In this document: piece after piece, positions 18,142 to 28,474 of the stretch
Numbering within the stretch: the first letter of the stretch is position 1
Layout of the letters: every line of letters begins with the position of its first letter
Virus record (IMG/VR): IMGVR_UViG_3300025141_000020
Location: 62,001 to 126,000 of that record
Direction: 5' to 3' (one strand)
Length of the DNA stretch: 64,000 nucleotides
From: a virus
Notes under the pieces: model-generated
What the model saw: only the letters and a program-made list of their open reading frames with translations
What the model was told of the DNA's origin: nothing
The model's database searches: none
Program-made: the position numbers and the translations under genes

Positions 18142-21100
18142 TTAAGAATAATATTTTGGGAACAGAAGTACTGGGTCTAAATAATGTTCTACTATTCTAC
18201 CTTTACTATTTACAACGCCTCTTATAACTTCAACATGTAAGTGAGGCCCTTTAGACATTCCACTATTCCCTAACTTACCTATTTTAGTTTGTTGTAAAAG
18301 AACTGCGGTTGTGTCAAAATTAGCTATGGCATCACCCATAGGTACAATCCCATCTTTCCTTAAGAAACCATATATTACTTTGTAGTAAGCTGTCTCACCT
18401 TCACTAGGGAATTCTAATATATCTTTTTTGGTTATAACATAATTACCGTATTTTCCACAGCCATTATCTTTTTCTTGTGGGTCGCAATCACCTTTTCTAT
18501 CAATAACTATACCAGCCATAATTGGGTGTACTGCTATTCCTTCTGGACTACTTACTTCGTCTGTCTGAGCTGGTATTGGTGTTATATCAATTCCTAAATG
18601 TTTAGTTTTTTCATTTGTGATTTGTTGTGGGTTTACCAAACTTTCGTGGATTGGCGGTTTAAATTCTATTGTATCTGCCGACCAAGGTGTGTTACCTAAA
18701 TCTAAATAACCATTATCTTCTGGTGTTAATTTTAATTGTTTTGGTGTTGCGTTATTATCATCGTAGAACACATTTTCAATCTTTTCTTGTAATTTAGTTT
18801 CTGCTGCAGCATACAGTTTTTCATTAACCCTTTGTACTAAATCTGTTATATTTGGTAATTTAGGTATTGGTACTCTTACCCCTTCAAAACTTGTTTCTAT
18901 GCTATTAGGTGTTATATTATGTTCTACATTTATGATTAGGTAAGGCCCATTAAACATTGGTAGGTATCTTAATTGAAAATATTGTGTTGGTTGTATGGTC
19001 ACGTTACCCACACAACTAACTTTCGCTGTGTAAGACCTACTTGCGTACACATTATAGAGTGATGATGATGCCATACTTGTAGAGCCAGCACCACCAGAAT
19101 CGGCCATTTGTTGTAATATTTTATAACTCTCAGAAGTATTTTGGAATTGTTCTTGGTCAAGAGTTATGGATTCGAACATATTTTGGTTTGGTATACCAAA
19201 GTCCACTGTAAAGCCCATAACTTTATTAGATAGTTTTTTATCTCCACAGTCTGGTCCAGCTAGTGGGTTGTTACTTACTAAGTTTAACGCAAATCCATCA
19301 TTTGCATAACCATTATTAGGAGCTTTATTGTTTAACTGAGATGATGGTTTACCTACATACTGACATAAGAATACCGGTGAAGAATCTAGGTAATCTACTG
19401 TTTTGAATGTGCCAAACATAGCGTTACCTTGTTTCTGTGAATTATCGTTACCAACACTATAAAAGTTTATGTAAGATGGTAAGGGTATATAGTTAAAATA
19501 ATTATTTGCTAAAATTGTACTTATATAACTAGAAATACTCTGTGTTAATGTTTTATCGTTACCAGCATCAAACGGTGTATCAAGTTTTATTATGTCCCAT
19601 ATATTAATAATTGCTTGGTCCCCAATATCTTTATTTGCTCTATCAAAAAATAAGAATCTTTGGAATAGTGTTTGGCTTTGTAATTCCAGACCTGAAATCC
19701 ATCTGTCATTAAGTGTTTTAAACTGATTATATAGGTCTAATTTTAAATCGTCCCCTTCTATGCTGGTTCTGCTATCAGCCATATCTTCATTTGTAGTTTC
19801 TTTGTCGTCACTAATATTATCATTATTTGTTTTTACTAGTTGGTCTATATATAGGACTTCTTTTGACCTTAGGTTATCCAAATTAGTCATAAATGTTTGT
19901 AAGTAAGTGCTAGCTGGTATCATACCGTTAAGTGAACAGTGGGTCGCGTACAACCTTATAAATGGAGCAAATCCTTGTATGTTTTCGGAATTAAATGCAA
20001 TTCCATTATTTTTAATTGTGTTAAAAAAGTTTAATATTGGGTTTGCTAATGTATTTGATGTTAACATCATAAATTGAGTGTCGAACTGCGAGTAGTATTC
20101 TCCTACAAATAGTGCTACATCATTATATTCTTGAGACCCAACTACCGGTGGTATAGTTGTGGCGTCTAACGCCCCAAAATTGTATTCGTCATTTCCCGAT
20201 TCAATATCTTTTAATTTCTGTATTAATGTTGAGTTATTTACTACCTCACCTAAATTTGTTGTGGTCTTGTGGATATAACTCATTTTCATATTTAAGAATT
20301 TACCCATCACTTTTCCAAATTTCTTAAGTTGTGCTTTGGCAAGTAACCCTTCTAATCTAGTTACTGATTCTGGGTTTTCTACCCATTTTTTCTCAATAAC
20401 AGTAATATCTTGAATAATTTGTTTCATGCTACCTCCTAAGTTTGCGTCCCCGTCTACACTTGAGAACTTTAAGAATAGAGATTCGAAGAAATCTAATTGT
20501 TCTTTATTAAACACTCCCCTCAATTCGTCTATTGTGGAATAATCTGTAGATGGGCTTAACTCCCAAGAAATTTGTTTATTTTGTGTACTATCTATCCGTT
20601 TAAAGTAATTGTTTGGTAGTGGTCTGTAACTTGCGTTATGAGCAAAATAACCGTAGTTTGACATGCCCCACAACATCCTACACCCACCGTTATTTAAAGC
20701 GGTTACTTGTGGTGAAGAATAACTATCAATATCAGTATCTATTAAAGCACCTGAAGATGGGTATAAAATATAATATTCACGACCTCCACCTGCTGCACCT
20801 AATAGTGGGTTGGTTATGTTGCCAGAGTCTAGAGAAACGTCAAAAAACTTAAAGTTACTATTACTTGTTGTTATATTTGTATTTTGACTTATTGTAAGTG
20901 GTGCTCCCACTCCAATTATATCATTTAAATTTGTTACAATATTTGACATTATTTGTCCGGAAGCAATGTAGTGTACAGAAGTTATTATCTCTTGGTACAC
21001 CCCAAAATTAGTGGTAGAACCATTATAGTTTAGAGATGGCCCACCCGTACTATCTGTATAAGTAAATGACGCGTTTATGTTACCACCAAGTGGGTCGTAG

Positions 21101-24100
21101 GCCCACCCCACACCTACAGGACCACCTAAGTCGTTAAAATCAAAACCAATTAGGTCGGTACCGTTCTCTATATTATCTTTGTATCTATGCCATATAGAAC
21201 CTATTCTAAGTAGTACTGAAACTGGGACATCGTGAATAGCAGGAACCTGGTTAAACATCTGAGAAACATATGAACCAAATTCGGTTTCATTTTCAGTCTC
21301 ACCTTTTAACAACACTTTTTCTCTAAATGTCGGTAATGGTAATGAGTTTAAGAAAAGATACGCTGCGGATGTATATGGGTTAGGTACATCAACCATGTCA
21401 CCTGCTGCCCCTACATTAATTGCATTAATAAAATAAGGTGTGTTTAACATGGATGTATATAAGCTATAGTTTGATGTTGATGTTATGTTTCCATTGCTTG
21501 GGTTTGTCACTGTGGTATCATCTCTCCTTATAGCTCCTTCTGTAATCCCTAAAGGACTAGAAAAAGTATTTAGTTCTGTATAAAACTCTTCTGTTTGTGT
21601 ACTTAGTTTTTTTGGTACGTTATTAAACCTTGCCAAAGTATCTATTTCAAAACTAAAACAATATTTTTTGTCGGTTAAGTACATAACATTCCATTTATCC
21701 CTTACATTAAATGTGGAACCCAAATTATAATCCAACCCCTCACCTATATCGTAGAACTCCCCTATTTGGGTGTTGAGTCCATTGGCATAATTGACTTTGG
21801 CCCATGGACCAAATATTGTTGGGGCTAAATCATATACTCCAGTAGCGTCTTTTAATTTTTTTAACCCTTTTATATTTTCTGTAAACTCTTCCGGATTTAC
21901 AGTATACCCTAGTTCTGTATAACTATAGTTATAGGTTTTGGTGTTGGCTTGCGGTGTTATGGTGTCACTGTCTACGTATAGATTATACTTTTCTGGTTCA
22001 TTTGTCTCTAAAAAATTATTTACGTCTGAAAAATTTTTAACGTTTTTAAAAAATGTATTTAATGAAAATGAGTCACTAACTCTTTTGTAAAGATTTGTTC
22101 CGTCATATGTTCCTAATTCTAGTATGGTGTTGTCTATTTCTTGCCCTACTGTGGTTCCCATCATAAATCTTGTACTTAAACCACCATACCTTATTGTTTC
22201 TTGACTTCTTAATTTTATTTCCCACAATAAATTTACAAAATAACCATCATTATATGGTTCGTTTATGGTATTCCAGTCGTATAGGTTTATTGGGGTGAAA
22301 TCTTTAACGAATGCATTATTTGGTGTTTGTAGGTTGAAGTCAGAAGATTTATAAACACTTGTTTTAGTGTATTCTTCAACAAAATCTACTTCTGGCCACA
22401 CTTTTTTGTTATCTGCTCCAGTACTTTCTATAACATCTTTAGCTCCGGGATATTTTAAAACTGAAGATGTTGTACATTCATCCTCTTCCTCAACTACATA
22501 GTATTGTGGCCACGGAAATACGGTATCACTACTTTTACTATCCTTAGATATTTTTAATCTTTGTGGGTTACTTTTCTCTCCCATAGCATTAGTATGAACT
22601 ATATCCATTAACCTTAGGAACGTATCCGCTCCAGCAAGTATAATAGCAAATATGTTTCTTATAGTTGGTTTGAATCCGAGTTCATCCTGTAACCTTTCAT
22701 TTAATATATTGCTTACTTCTTTGGACATTAATGCAGCTTTTTTTTCGAATTCTGTTTCGTGAGTTGAGTATAGTTTGCCGTATGTCTTTTCTGGTCCATC
22801 TATAATAAACCAAGGTTCTAAGTCTGTAGATAACATTGATGCGTCGGGTATTCCTAGATTTTCTACTTTTTGGTCCTCTAGTAGACTTGGTGTTGGTCCA
22901 CCTCCTTCCAATGCATACCTCTTATTTAGTCTGGTTGATACTAAATATTTTCCACCACTACCGAATGTTTTATTTGTTTCCGCTTCTTCTATAAATGTAT
23001 TTATAATTCCTTGTAGAGACTCATTTGCTTTCTTAACTACACCTTGTTTATATTCTACAGGGTCTTCTGTTGCTGGAATTGTATCAATACCCTTTAATGG
23101 GTATGCGGTAACATTAATTGTTTTACCGGTTTGGGAGTCTACTGATGGGATTATTGCTTGTACAGTCACTGATTTTTTATTATCCAAATATCTATCTTTC
23201 CAACCATCTTTCTCTTTAAAAGATTTATTTAAATCTTTAAGTAATGCCTCGTAATCTAACCTATCGGTTGTCATCTGTAAACTACTTTCACCAAATAATT
23301 TACCTAAATTGTTATCTAATAATTTTAACTTTTCAATAAGGTCCACTAAAGTAATTTCAGATGTTATAGGAAAACTTTCACCAATCAAACCTTGTTGTCT
23401 ATATTTTTTATACACTTCTTTCAATACTTGTTTACCTCTTGTTTCACTAACACAACCACTTGCGTCACATTTAGTTGGGTACATGTATGGTGCGGTTAAA
23501 ACTTGATGCATATTTATATCTCTTAACAGAGCCACATGATTACCAATAAAATTACAAGTGACTAGGTAATCACCACTTGCTGGGTCAAACCTAGACGAAA
23601 ACTTCTGCATTGTTAGTTGGTATTTTACAGCTTTTCCGTAATACCCTTTAAGGGTTAGGAAGAATGTTGGGTATGGTAAATGAAAAAAAGCTGTGTAGGG
23701 TGTATTTCCTCTAGCTTGTTCAAATAAAGTTTTTCCTCTTACATCGGTAAAATTAATACTTACTTGGGGTATGTATGAGGCGTTTAATTTAACATTTATG
23801 GATGTTATTCCAAATCCTTGGAAGTCTAAAGTGTTTTGTGTTGTAACACCTATTGTGGTGCCTCTACTGTCTACCGTTTTAACTTTTTTATTTACGTCTG
23901 GATTAGTGAAGGTTTCGGTCCAATCTGAATTTAAGAAATCTGAGTTTTTTGGTTTTAAAAAGTTTAGTTCACCATTAAATATGTCTACCAATATTCTATC
24001 TCCTTGGTTTTGTGAACCAGAAATAACTTTGCTCCTAGGATAAATTGTGGCGGTAAGATTGGCGTACATCACCATATCTTCATGGTCTACTAACCTATCT

Positions 24101-24201
24101 TTTATAGTACCATCAACAACAATCTTATTTGGGTCTACGACAACAAGATTATTACCAACAGCGTTTGTATATATGTTACCAGTATTTAATTTATCTGCCA
24201 T
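18142..24201 (-). CDS. Giant tail protein with C-terminal M23-type peptidase domain
   Basis: At 2019 residues this is the largest product in the window, probably a tail-hub or spike-associated lysin. The C-terminal 152 residues form an M23 (lysostaphin/LytM-like) metallopeptidase domain. H1868 and D1872 (HLGID) and H1987/H1989 (HLHVEV, after GKLGNSGMSKGP) supply zinc ligands. The usual YAHL histidine is replaced: the site reads YGFL (F1946). The domain would cut peptidoglycan cross-links during DNA entry. The long N-terminal part (NITSINVKLNASYIPQVSIN and many Asn/Tyr-rich stretches) is structural with no family I recognise. The start overlaps the gp53-like gene by 11 nt, tying it to the baseplate module. 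Confidence 0.78.
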   Translation of the reverse strand: MADKLNTGNIYTNAVGNNLVVVDPNKIVVDGTIKDRLVDHEDMVMYANLTATIYPRSKVISGSQNQGDRILVDIFNGELNFLKPKNSDFLNSDWTETFTNPDVNKKVKTVDSRGTTIGVTTQNTLDFQGFGITSINVKLNASYIPQVSINFTDVRGKTLFEQARGNTPYTAFFHLPYPTFFLTLKGYYGKAVKYQLTMQKFSSRFDPASGDYLVTCNFIGNHVALLRDINMHQVLTAPYMYPTKCDASGCVSETRGKQVLKEVYKKYRQQGLIGESFPITSEITLVDLIEKLKLLDNNLGKLFGESSLQMTTDRLDYEALLKDLNKSFKEKDGWKDRYLDNKKSVTVQAIIPSVDSQTGKTINVTAYPLKGIDTIPATEDPVEYKQGVVKKANESLQGIINTFIEEAETNKTFGSGGKYLVSTRLNKRYALEGGGPTPSLLEDQKVENLGIPDASMLSTDLEPWFIIDGPEKTYGKLYSTHETEFEKKAALMSKEVSNILNERLQDELGFKPTIRNIFAIILAGADTFLRLMDIVHTNAMGEKSNPQRLKISKDSKSSDTVFPWPQYYVVEEEDECTTSSVLKYPGAKDVIESTGADNKKVWPEVDFVEEYTKTSVYKSSDFNLQTPNNAFVKDFTPINLYDWNTINEPYNDGYFVNLLWEIKLRSQETIRYGGLSTRFMMGTTVGQEIDNTILELGTYDGTNLYKRVSDSFSLNTFFKNVKNFSDVNNFLETNEPEKYNLYVDSDTITPQANTKTYNYSYTELGYTVNPEEFTENIKGLKKLKDATGVYDLAPTIFGPWAKVNYANGLNTQIGEFYDIGEGLDYNLGSTFNVRDKWNVMYLTDKKYCFSFEIDTLARFNNVPKKLSTQTEEFYTELNTFSSPLGITEGAIRRDDTTVTNPSNGNITSTSNYSLYTSMLNTPYFINAINVGAAGDMVDVPNPYTSAAYLFLNSLPLPTFREKVLLKGETENETEFGSYVSQMFNQVPAIHDVPVSVLLRIGSIWHRYKDNIENGTDLIGFDFNDLGGPVGVGWAYDPLGGNINASFTYTDSTGGPSLNYNGSTTNFGVYQEIITSVHYIASGQIMSNIVTNLNDIIGVGAPLTISQNTNITTSNSNFKFFDVSLDSGNITNPLLGAAGGGREYYILYPSSGALIDTDIDSYSSPQVTALNNGGCRMLWGMSNYGYFAHNASYRPLPNNYFKRIDSTQNKQISWELSPSTDYSTIDELRGVFNKEQLDFFESLFLKFSSVDGDANLGGSMKQIIQDITVIEKKWVENPESVTRLEGLLAKAQLKKFGKVMGKFLNMKMSYIHKTTTNLGEVVNNSTLIQKLKDIESGNDEYNFGALDATTIPPVVGSQEYNDVALFVGEYYSQFDTQFMMLTSNTLANPILNFFNTIKNNGIAFNSENIQGFAPFIRLYATHCSLNGMIPASTYLQTFMTNLDNLRSKEVLYIDQLVKTNNDNISDDKETTNEDMADSRTSIEGDDLKLDLYNQFKTLNDRWISGLELQSQTLFQRFLFFDRANKDIGDQAIINIWDIIKLDTPFDAGNDKTLTQSISSYISTILANNYFNYIPLPSYINFYSVGNDNSQKQGNAMFGTFKTVDYLDSSPVFLCQYVGKPSSQLNNKAPNNGYANDGFALNLVSNNPLAGPDCGDKKLSNKVMGFTVDFGIPNQNMFESITLDQEQFQNTSESYKILQQMADSGGAGSTSMASSSLYNVYASRSYTAKVSCVGNVTIQPTQYFQLRYLPMFNGPYLIINVEHNITPNSIETSFEGVRVPIPKLPNITDLVQRVNEKLYAAAETKLQEKIENVFYDDNNATPKQLKLTPEDNGYLDLGNTPWSADTIEFKPPIHESLVNPQQITNEKTKHLGIDITPIPAQTDEVSSPEGIAVHPIMAGIVIDRKGDCDPQEKDNGCGKYGNYVITKKDILEFPSEGETAYYKVIYGFLRKDGIVPMGDAIANFDTTAVLLQQTKIGKLGNSGMSKGPHLHVEVIRGVVNSKGRIVEHYLDPVLLFPKYYS

Positions 24202-24508
24202 AATAGAGGAAGTGTGTATCTACTTTTGATTTATATTCCTCAAGTGATGTCATTAATGGACTTGGTATTCTTATGAGTGTTCCATCTGGAATATTCCATT
24301 CTTGACCACCGTATTGTGGGTTGGCCTGCATAATTAACCATCCATAATATGGAGTGTCGTAGTATTGTTGGGACAGTTTGTCCATCCTTGTCTTACCCAC
24401 TTTATACACAGTTTCTCTGTCACTAGATTTTATATCCAAAATAATGCTAGGAACCATTATATAATCTCCATTTACAACAAATTCGCTATATCTATCATAA
24501 TAACTCAT
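24191..24508 (-). CDS. LysM-like baseplate protein, gp53-like
   Basis: A 105-residue protein whose central part (VYKVGKTRMDKLSQQYYDTP, then YGWLIMQANP and IPDGTLIRIPSP) matches the LysM-like pattern of small baseplate proteins such as T4 gp53 and the Mu/P2 gpX group. These bind the tube or hub and may touch peptidoglycan. It is shorter than T4 gp53 (196). It is sandwiched between the giant M23 protein and tail structural genes, with overlap to the former, supporting a hub/wedge role. The choice between gp53-like and gpX-like cannot be made by eye. Confidence 0.7.
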   Translation of the reverse strand: MSYYDRYSEFVVNGDYIMVPSIILDIKSSDRETVYKVGKTRMDKLSQQYYDTPYYGWLIMQANPQYGGQEWNIPDGTLIRIPSPLMTSLEEYKSKVDTHFLYYGR

Positions 24509-24510
24509 AA

Positions 24511-25599
24511 TTAACTAATATATAATTGTCTTATCATCTTATGGTTAAATGTTGTGGTTTGTGAACCAACATTCCTACTTTTTAACTCGTTTCTAACTAA
24601 ATTTTGTGCGGTAGCTCCTGTATTTACCCCGTAACCCACATCATATGTGGAATTAAAAGTTTTCAAACCGTTTTCCAAAGTTTCATACCCAACATCAAGT
24701 GTGTTGTCAAACCTACTTTTTGTAAGACTTAAGTCATATGTCAACCAAGTAGTTATTATAGTTTGTAACAAACCTTTAAATCTCCTTTCTGTTTGGTGTC
24801 TTATTCCACTCACACAATTTTCATCTATTTTAAGTAATTTATCATACAATTCCCCATTTCTATATTTTAAAATATCTACAAGTTGGGTTTTATAACCACC
24901 TATAAAATTAAAAGCCATTGTCTTGTTTGTACATAACCTATTAATGAAAAATAGATATTCTTCTCCTCCAGGATAATTTTTACTAAACGTTGGTGTCACA
25001 TCTTTACTAATATAGTTATCTAATACTAGTGCTGTATCATTATAGTCTGTAGTTAAACTAGTTAATTCTGTTGCTCCAGTTAGTTGGTAGGCTTTAACTT
25101 GTCCACCAACGGTGGTTAAAAATTCGCCGTCGTAGTTATTTATCGTAACTAAATTTAATTTATCTACAGTGTTAACCAAATTAACTTGTTGTTGTCTAAA
25201 ACTATTTGTTGTAGACATAACTATATTTGTTATATTAGTTAATTCTTCTTCTAAAATATTTAATAATGTCAACTTAACATATAGTCTCTCTTTGCTGTTA
25301 GTGTTTAGTGTATTGAATTGTGTCTGTATAGTTGTTGTCTCTGAATTAATGCTGTCTTTTAAAGTGGTGTACTTGACCACGATATCATCTATTATGAATT
25401 GGGGTATCCCAACTAATTGACCATTTACATTACCTATGATTCCGTTTGTAAAAATTCTGTCAAACATGAATTCTTCCGTAAGTCCCATACTTTGTGTGAG
25501 AAACATCTTACTTAAACTATTTTTAACATCCAAAGCGTAAGCATTTGTGAGGTCCACAAAAGAATTTAATAAGTTTTTATATTTTATTTCGTTCGCCAT
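24511..25599 (-). CDS. Tail/baseplate structural protein, unknown family
   Basis: A 362-residue protein with a long, mostly helical, Leu/Asn/Thr-rich middle (LYVKLTLLNILEEELTNITN and neighbouring heptad-like stretches) and a Tyr-rich C-terminus. No motif was recognised. It lies 2 nt from both neighbours, the gp53-like gene and the 953-residue protein, so it is expressed with the tail hub. A coiled-coil spacer or hub component is plausible; no stronger claim is possible. Confidence 0.6.
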   Translation of the reverse strand: MANEIKYKNLLNSFVDLTNAYALDVKNSLSKMFLTQSMGLTEEFMFDRIFTNGIIGNVNGQLVGIPQFIIDDIVVKYTTLKDSINSETTTIQTQFNTLNTNSKERLYVKLTLLNILEEELTNITNIVMSTTNSFRQQQVNLVNTVDKLNLVTINNYDGEFLTTVGGQVKAYQLTGATELTSLTTDYNDTALVLDNYISKDVTPTFSKNYPGGEEYLFFINRLCTNKTMAFNFIGGYKTQLVDILKYRNGELYDKLLKIDENCVSGIRHQTERRFKGLLQTIITTWLTYDLSLTKSRFDNTLDVGYETLENGLKTFNSTYDVGYGVNTGATAQNLVRNELKSRNVGSQTTTFNHKMIRQLYIS

Positions 25600-25601
25600 A
25601 A

Positions 25602-28463
25602 TTATTTTAGTGCTCCACCTGTTAATCCGTCTACAGTGTTCTTTAAGCTATCATACTCATCTATAAACTGACTGTTTGCTTGAGTCATTCCGTCTAGGAT
25701 TGCCCCTTGGGCATTTTCAGTTTCTAAGATTAATTTAGTGTCTGTGACACTGTTTTCGTTATACACTTCCGTATTTGCAAAGAAATTATTAGATAAAGCG
25801 TTTTGTAATTCTGAAACTGGTTTTTCAAGACCTTGACCTCCAATATATTTAAAGTTCATCGATACGTTAGCTATCATCGGTTGTACACCTATTCCTTCTG
25901 GGTTTAAATCAAAAATAAGTGGGTCGTAACTAAAACTTACAGAATCTATAGCTATTTTGGTGTGGTAGAAATCACCAATTCTCATCACACATATTGGTGG
26001 TGCTCCAAAAGCTGTGTTTTCTGCATCAATGTTCTGTGCCCCTCCTTCAGTTTCTGTTGGTATTGTTCTTCCAGGTCTAGTACATTGTAATAAAAATGAT
26101 AGTCTATTATTTAATCCTTCTGGTGTCATAGCATGGAATGACGGGTGGAAGTATTTTAATTGTCTTTTTAGTGAGTTATAAACAAATTCTTCGTTTTCTT
26201 CTAAATGTTTAAAATAATTTTCTTCTCTCATTAAATTACTTAAAAGTCTTTTAGCGTTAACGTGTCCCCCAACAGCTTTCTTATAGAAATCGTTTGATGT
26301 TGATGATGGGGGCGGTGAAGTTTCAGTTCCTTTATCCAAATCTAACTCAGTAGACTCACCCGAAAAGTCACCACTAATATCTGTTGATTCCTTATCACCT
26401 TCATTAACCATCGTGTTTACTGTCTTATTATCTGGTACTTCTATGGTGTTCTGTATTATTTCTAAGTCTACTGCAGATAGTAAATCACCATATTTATCCG
26501 CTAATTCATATATATCAAATTTTTGACATCCAGCTATAAATGATTCTAGTATTGCGTCCGCTGTAGTATCAGGAGCCTTTGTTAGTTCTTTTGACGCAAT
26601 TACATCCATTATAGAAGAATGGTCAACCACTACTTTAAAACTTAATGTACCAATTCTTTCAGTATAATTGTAAGTATAGATAGGTTCTGGTCTGCCTAGG
26701 AAAGATACTGAATTCCATTGAGCTGAGTTTGTGTCGCCGACATTTATATCATAAGGTGGGAACCACATTATCCTCCCTCCGTTTGGTCCTTTCTCGGATG
26801 CTGGTAAAAAATCTAATTCTGGGGCACCTCTCCAAGCTAAATTTTCAAGAGAGAACATATATTTTTTAACCCCTTTCGCGTCCACATTATGCCCCATATT
26901 TGGAGCTATGTTTAAATCGTAAGTCTTTGATAGTACAGAATCTGGAGTGCCTCGTAGTAACCCATCACTTTTTTGTAAATTACTAAACGTGTAATATGGA
27001 TTATCTTTAGTCCAAGTTCTACAAAACTCTGTTGGGCCAACACCACCAAATATACCCTTATCAATAAATCTTGCTCCACTACCTTTGGATATATTTTTAT
27101 ATCCATCATTAAATATTTTTGATGTTTGGTCTATAGCGTGGCCGGCATGTTTTCTTTTTGCTCCACCCATTAAAGGAGCAGAATCTATTAATTTTTGTGT
27201 TTGGTCTAGTATCCCTCCAACCCTTTTTGGTTTTATAAATGACCTACTAAATAACATCCCTGGAGGTGCATTAAGTGACGCGATAGAAGTGCTACCGAAC
27301 CAAGTAAATCCTGCCGCTAAACCACCACCATCTGTATATGCCTTACCTTCTAAACCAAAATTATATTTTTTCCATAATGCAACACCGTTAACTGTTTCCA
27401 ATTCTTTAGCGACAGCACCTGGACCGTAAACTAATGATTTAGTTTTTATACCAAATTTGTTTGTTGGTGTCGCGTTATTTGGACTCTCGATATTAGATGG
27501 TTCTGTGCTTTTGGAACCTACATAGTAATATGGTGTTACATTGGTTACTTCTGGGTCTAGTTGTACTCTACTGTAGTCTGGCCTGTATTGGTTGTATACT
27601 AGATTGTCTTGGAATAAACTTTTTTGTTGTTGAGCACCCATATGTGATATAAAATTATCGCTTGGGTTGGGTACTGATAAGTCGTTTTGTGGTATATTAT
27701 TACCGTTATTATAATATTCTCCTATCGCGTCTGCGGTAGCTGATATATTATCTGTTACACCAGCATAATTAACACCGTTTAATTGTAGTTGATTTATGTC
27801 TGGAATAAATTGTAGATTTTGGTATTGTCCTGTTATTTCAGAGGTTCCGTCATAGTTACCGGATAACCTATTTAAATAATCTTCACCTTTAAGATATGTT
27901 AACCCTGGTGTTATACTTATATTATTACCATTTTCATTATCGTATATATTAAATGTTTGATTTTGTGAAAGATTTAATTGGAATAGGGGGAGTGCCGCTA
28001 TCATTAGTGGACTGTCAGACCCTATAGTTGTATTTTCACCAGTATATAATTCATATGTCCCATAACATGAAAGTGTAAACCCGATTGGTTGTAGTGTGTT
28101 TGGTGTTACATATTCTAAATGTGTTTCTGTAAATAACTTATTGGTGTTAATACTGAGTATGTCCTTGTATCCACCTGCGGGACCATACCTATTATCTAGA
28201 AAACTAACCCCTTTCCAGTATTCACCGGAATCCTCAACTGTTGTTTGGTCTATTACTGATTGTTCAACCGTTTGACTTATTACTTCACCTCCGGGTCGTT
28301 GTACACCAAATGGTGGTGATATAGGGTTGCCATCAGACAAATAAGAACTTTGTAAGTTCTTGCCTAATAAAAAAGTTCTTAGGGCTTCTGTGGAACCTGG
28401 TGTTGGTTTCCAAGGTCCTAAAGTTCCTGCACTTTTAATTCCTGTATTGGTGCCTATAGCCAT
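25602..28463 (-). CDS. Large baseplate hub / tube-initiator-like protein
   Basis: A 953-residue virion protein located between the tape measure and hub genes. Two segments look like tail-tube-fold elements. The first, at residues about 565-620, reads WFPPYDINVGD then GRPEPIYTYNYTERIGTLSF. The second, at about 830-910, reads FYHTKIAIDSVSFSYDPLIF then VSMNFKYIGGQGLEKPV. T4 gp48 and gp54, which start tube polymerisation, use the same fold at a comparable position, so a tube-initiation role is inferred. The first 500 residues are Asn/Pro/Gly-rich and unassigned. The much larger size than gp48/gp54 suggests added domains. Confidence 0.6.
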   Translation of the reverse strand: MAIGTNTGIKSAGTLGPWKPTPGSTEALRTFLLGKNLQSSYLSDGNPISPPFGVQRPGGEVISQTVEQSVIDQTTVEDSGEYWKGVSFLDNRYGPAGGYKDILSINTNKLFTETHLEYVTPNTLQPIGFTLSCYGTYELYTGENTTIGSDSPLMIAALPLFQLNLSQNQTFNIYDNENGNNISITPGLTYLKGEDYLNRLSGNYDGTSEITGQYQNLQFIPDINQLQLNGVNYAGVTDNISATADAIGEYYNNGNNIPQNDLSVPNPSDNFISHMGAQQQKSLFQDNLVYNQYRPDYSRVQLDPEVTNVTPYYYVGSKSTEPSNIESPNNATPTNKFGIKTKSLVYGPGAVAKELETVNGVALWKKYNFGLEGKAYTDGGGLAAGFTWFGSTSIASLNAPPGMLFSRSFIKPKRVGGILDQTQKLIDSAPLMGGAKRKHAGHAIDQTSKIFNDGYKNISKGSGARFIDKGIFGGVGPTEFCRTWTKDNPYYTFSNLQKSDGLLRGTPDSVLSKTYDLNIAPNMGHNVDAKGVKKYMFSLENLAWRGAPELDFLPASEKGPNGGRIMWFPPYDINVGDTNSAQWNSVSFLGRPEPIYTYNYTERIGTLSFKVVVDHSSIMDVIASKELTKAPDTTADAILESFIAGCQKFDIYELADKYGDLLSAVDLEIIQNTIEVPDNKTVNTMVNEGDKESTDISGDFSGESTELDLDKGTETSPPPSSTSNDFYKKAVGGHVNAKRLLSNLMREENYFKHLEENEEFVYNSLKRQLKYFHPSFHAMTPEGLNNRLSFLLQCTRPGRTIPTETEGGAQNIDAENTAFGAPPICVMRIGDFYHTKIAIDSVSFSYDPLIFDLNPEGIGVQPMIANVSMNFKYIGGQGLEKPVSELQNALSNNFFANTEVYNENSVTDTKLILETENAQGAILDGMTQANSQFIDEYDSLKNTVDGLTGGALK

Positions 28464-28474
28464 ATTATTTTATT

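Noticed and set aside
22775-23254. 159-codon plus-strand frame inside the giant M23 tail gene
   Set aside because: It lies wholly within a 2019-codon gene, with no promoter or start context and no recognisable domain.
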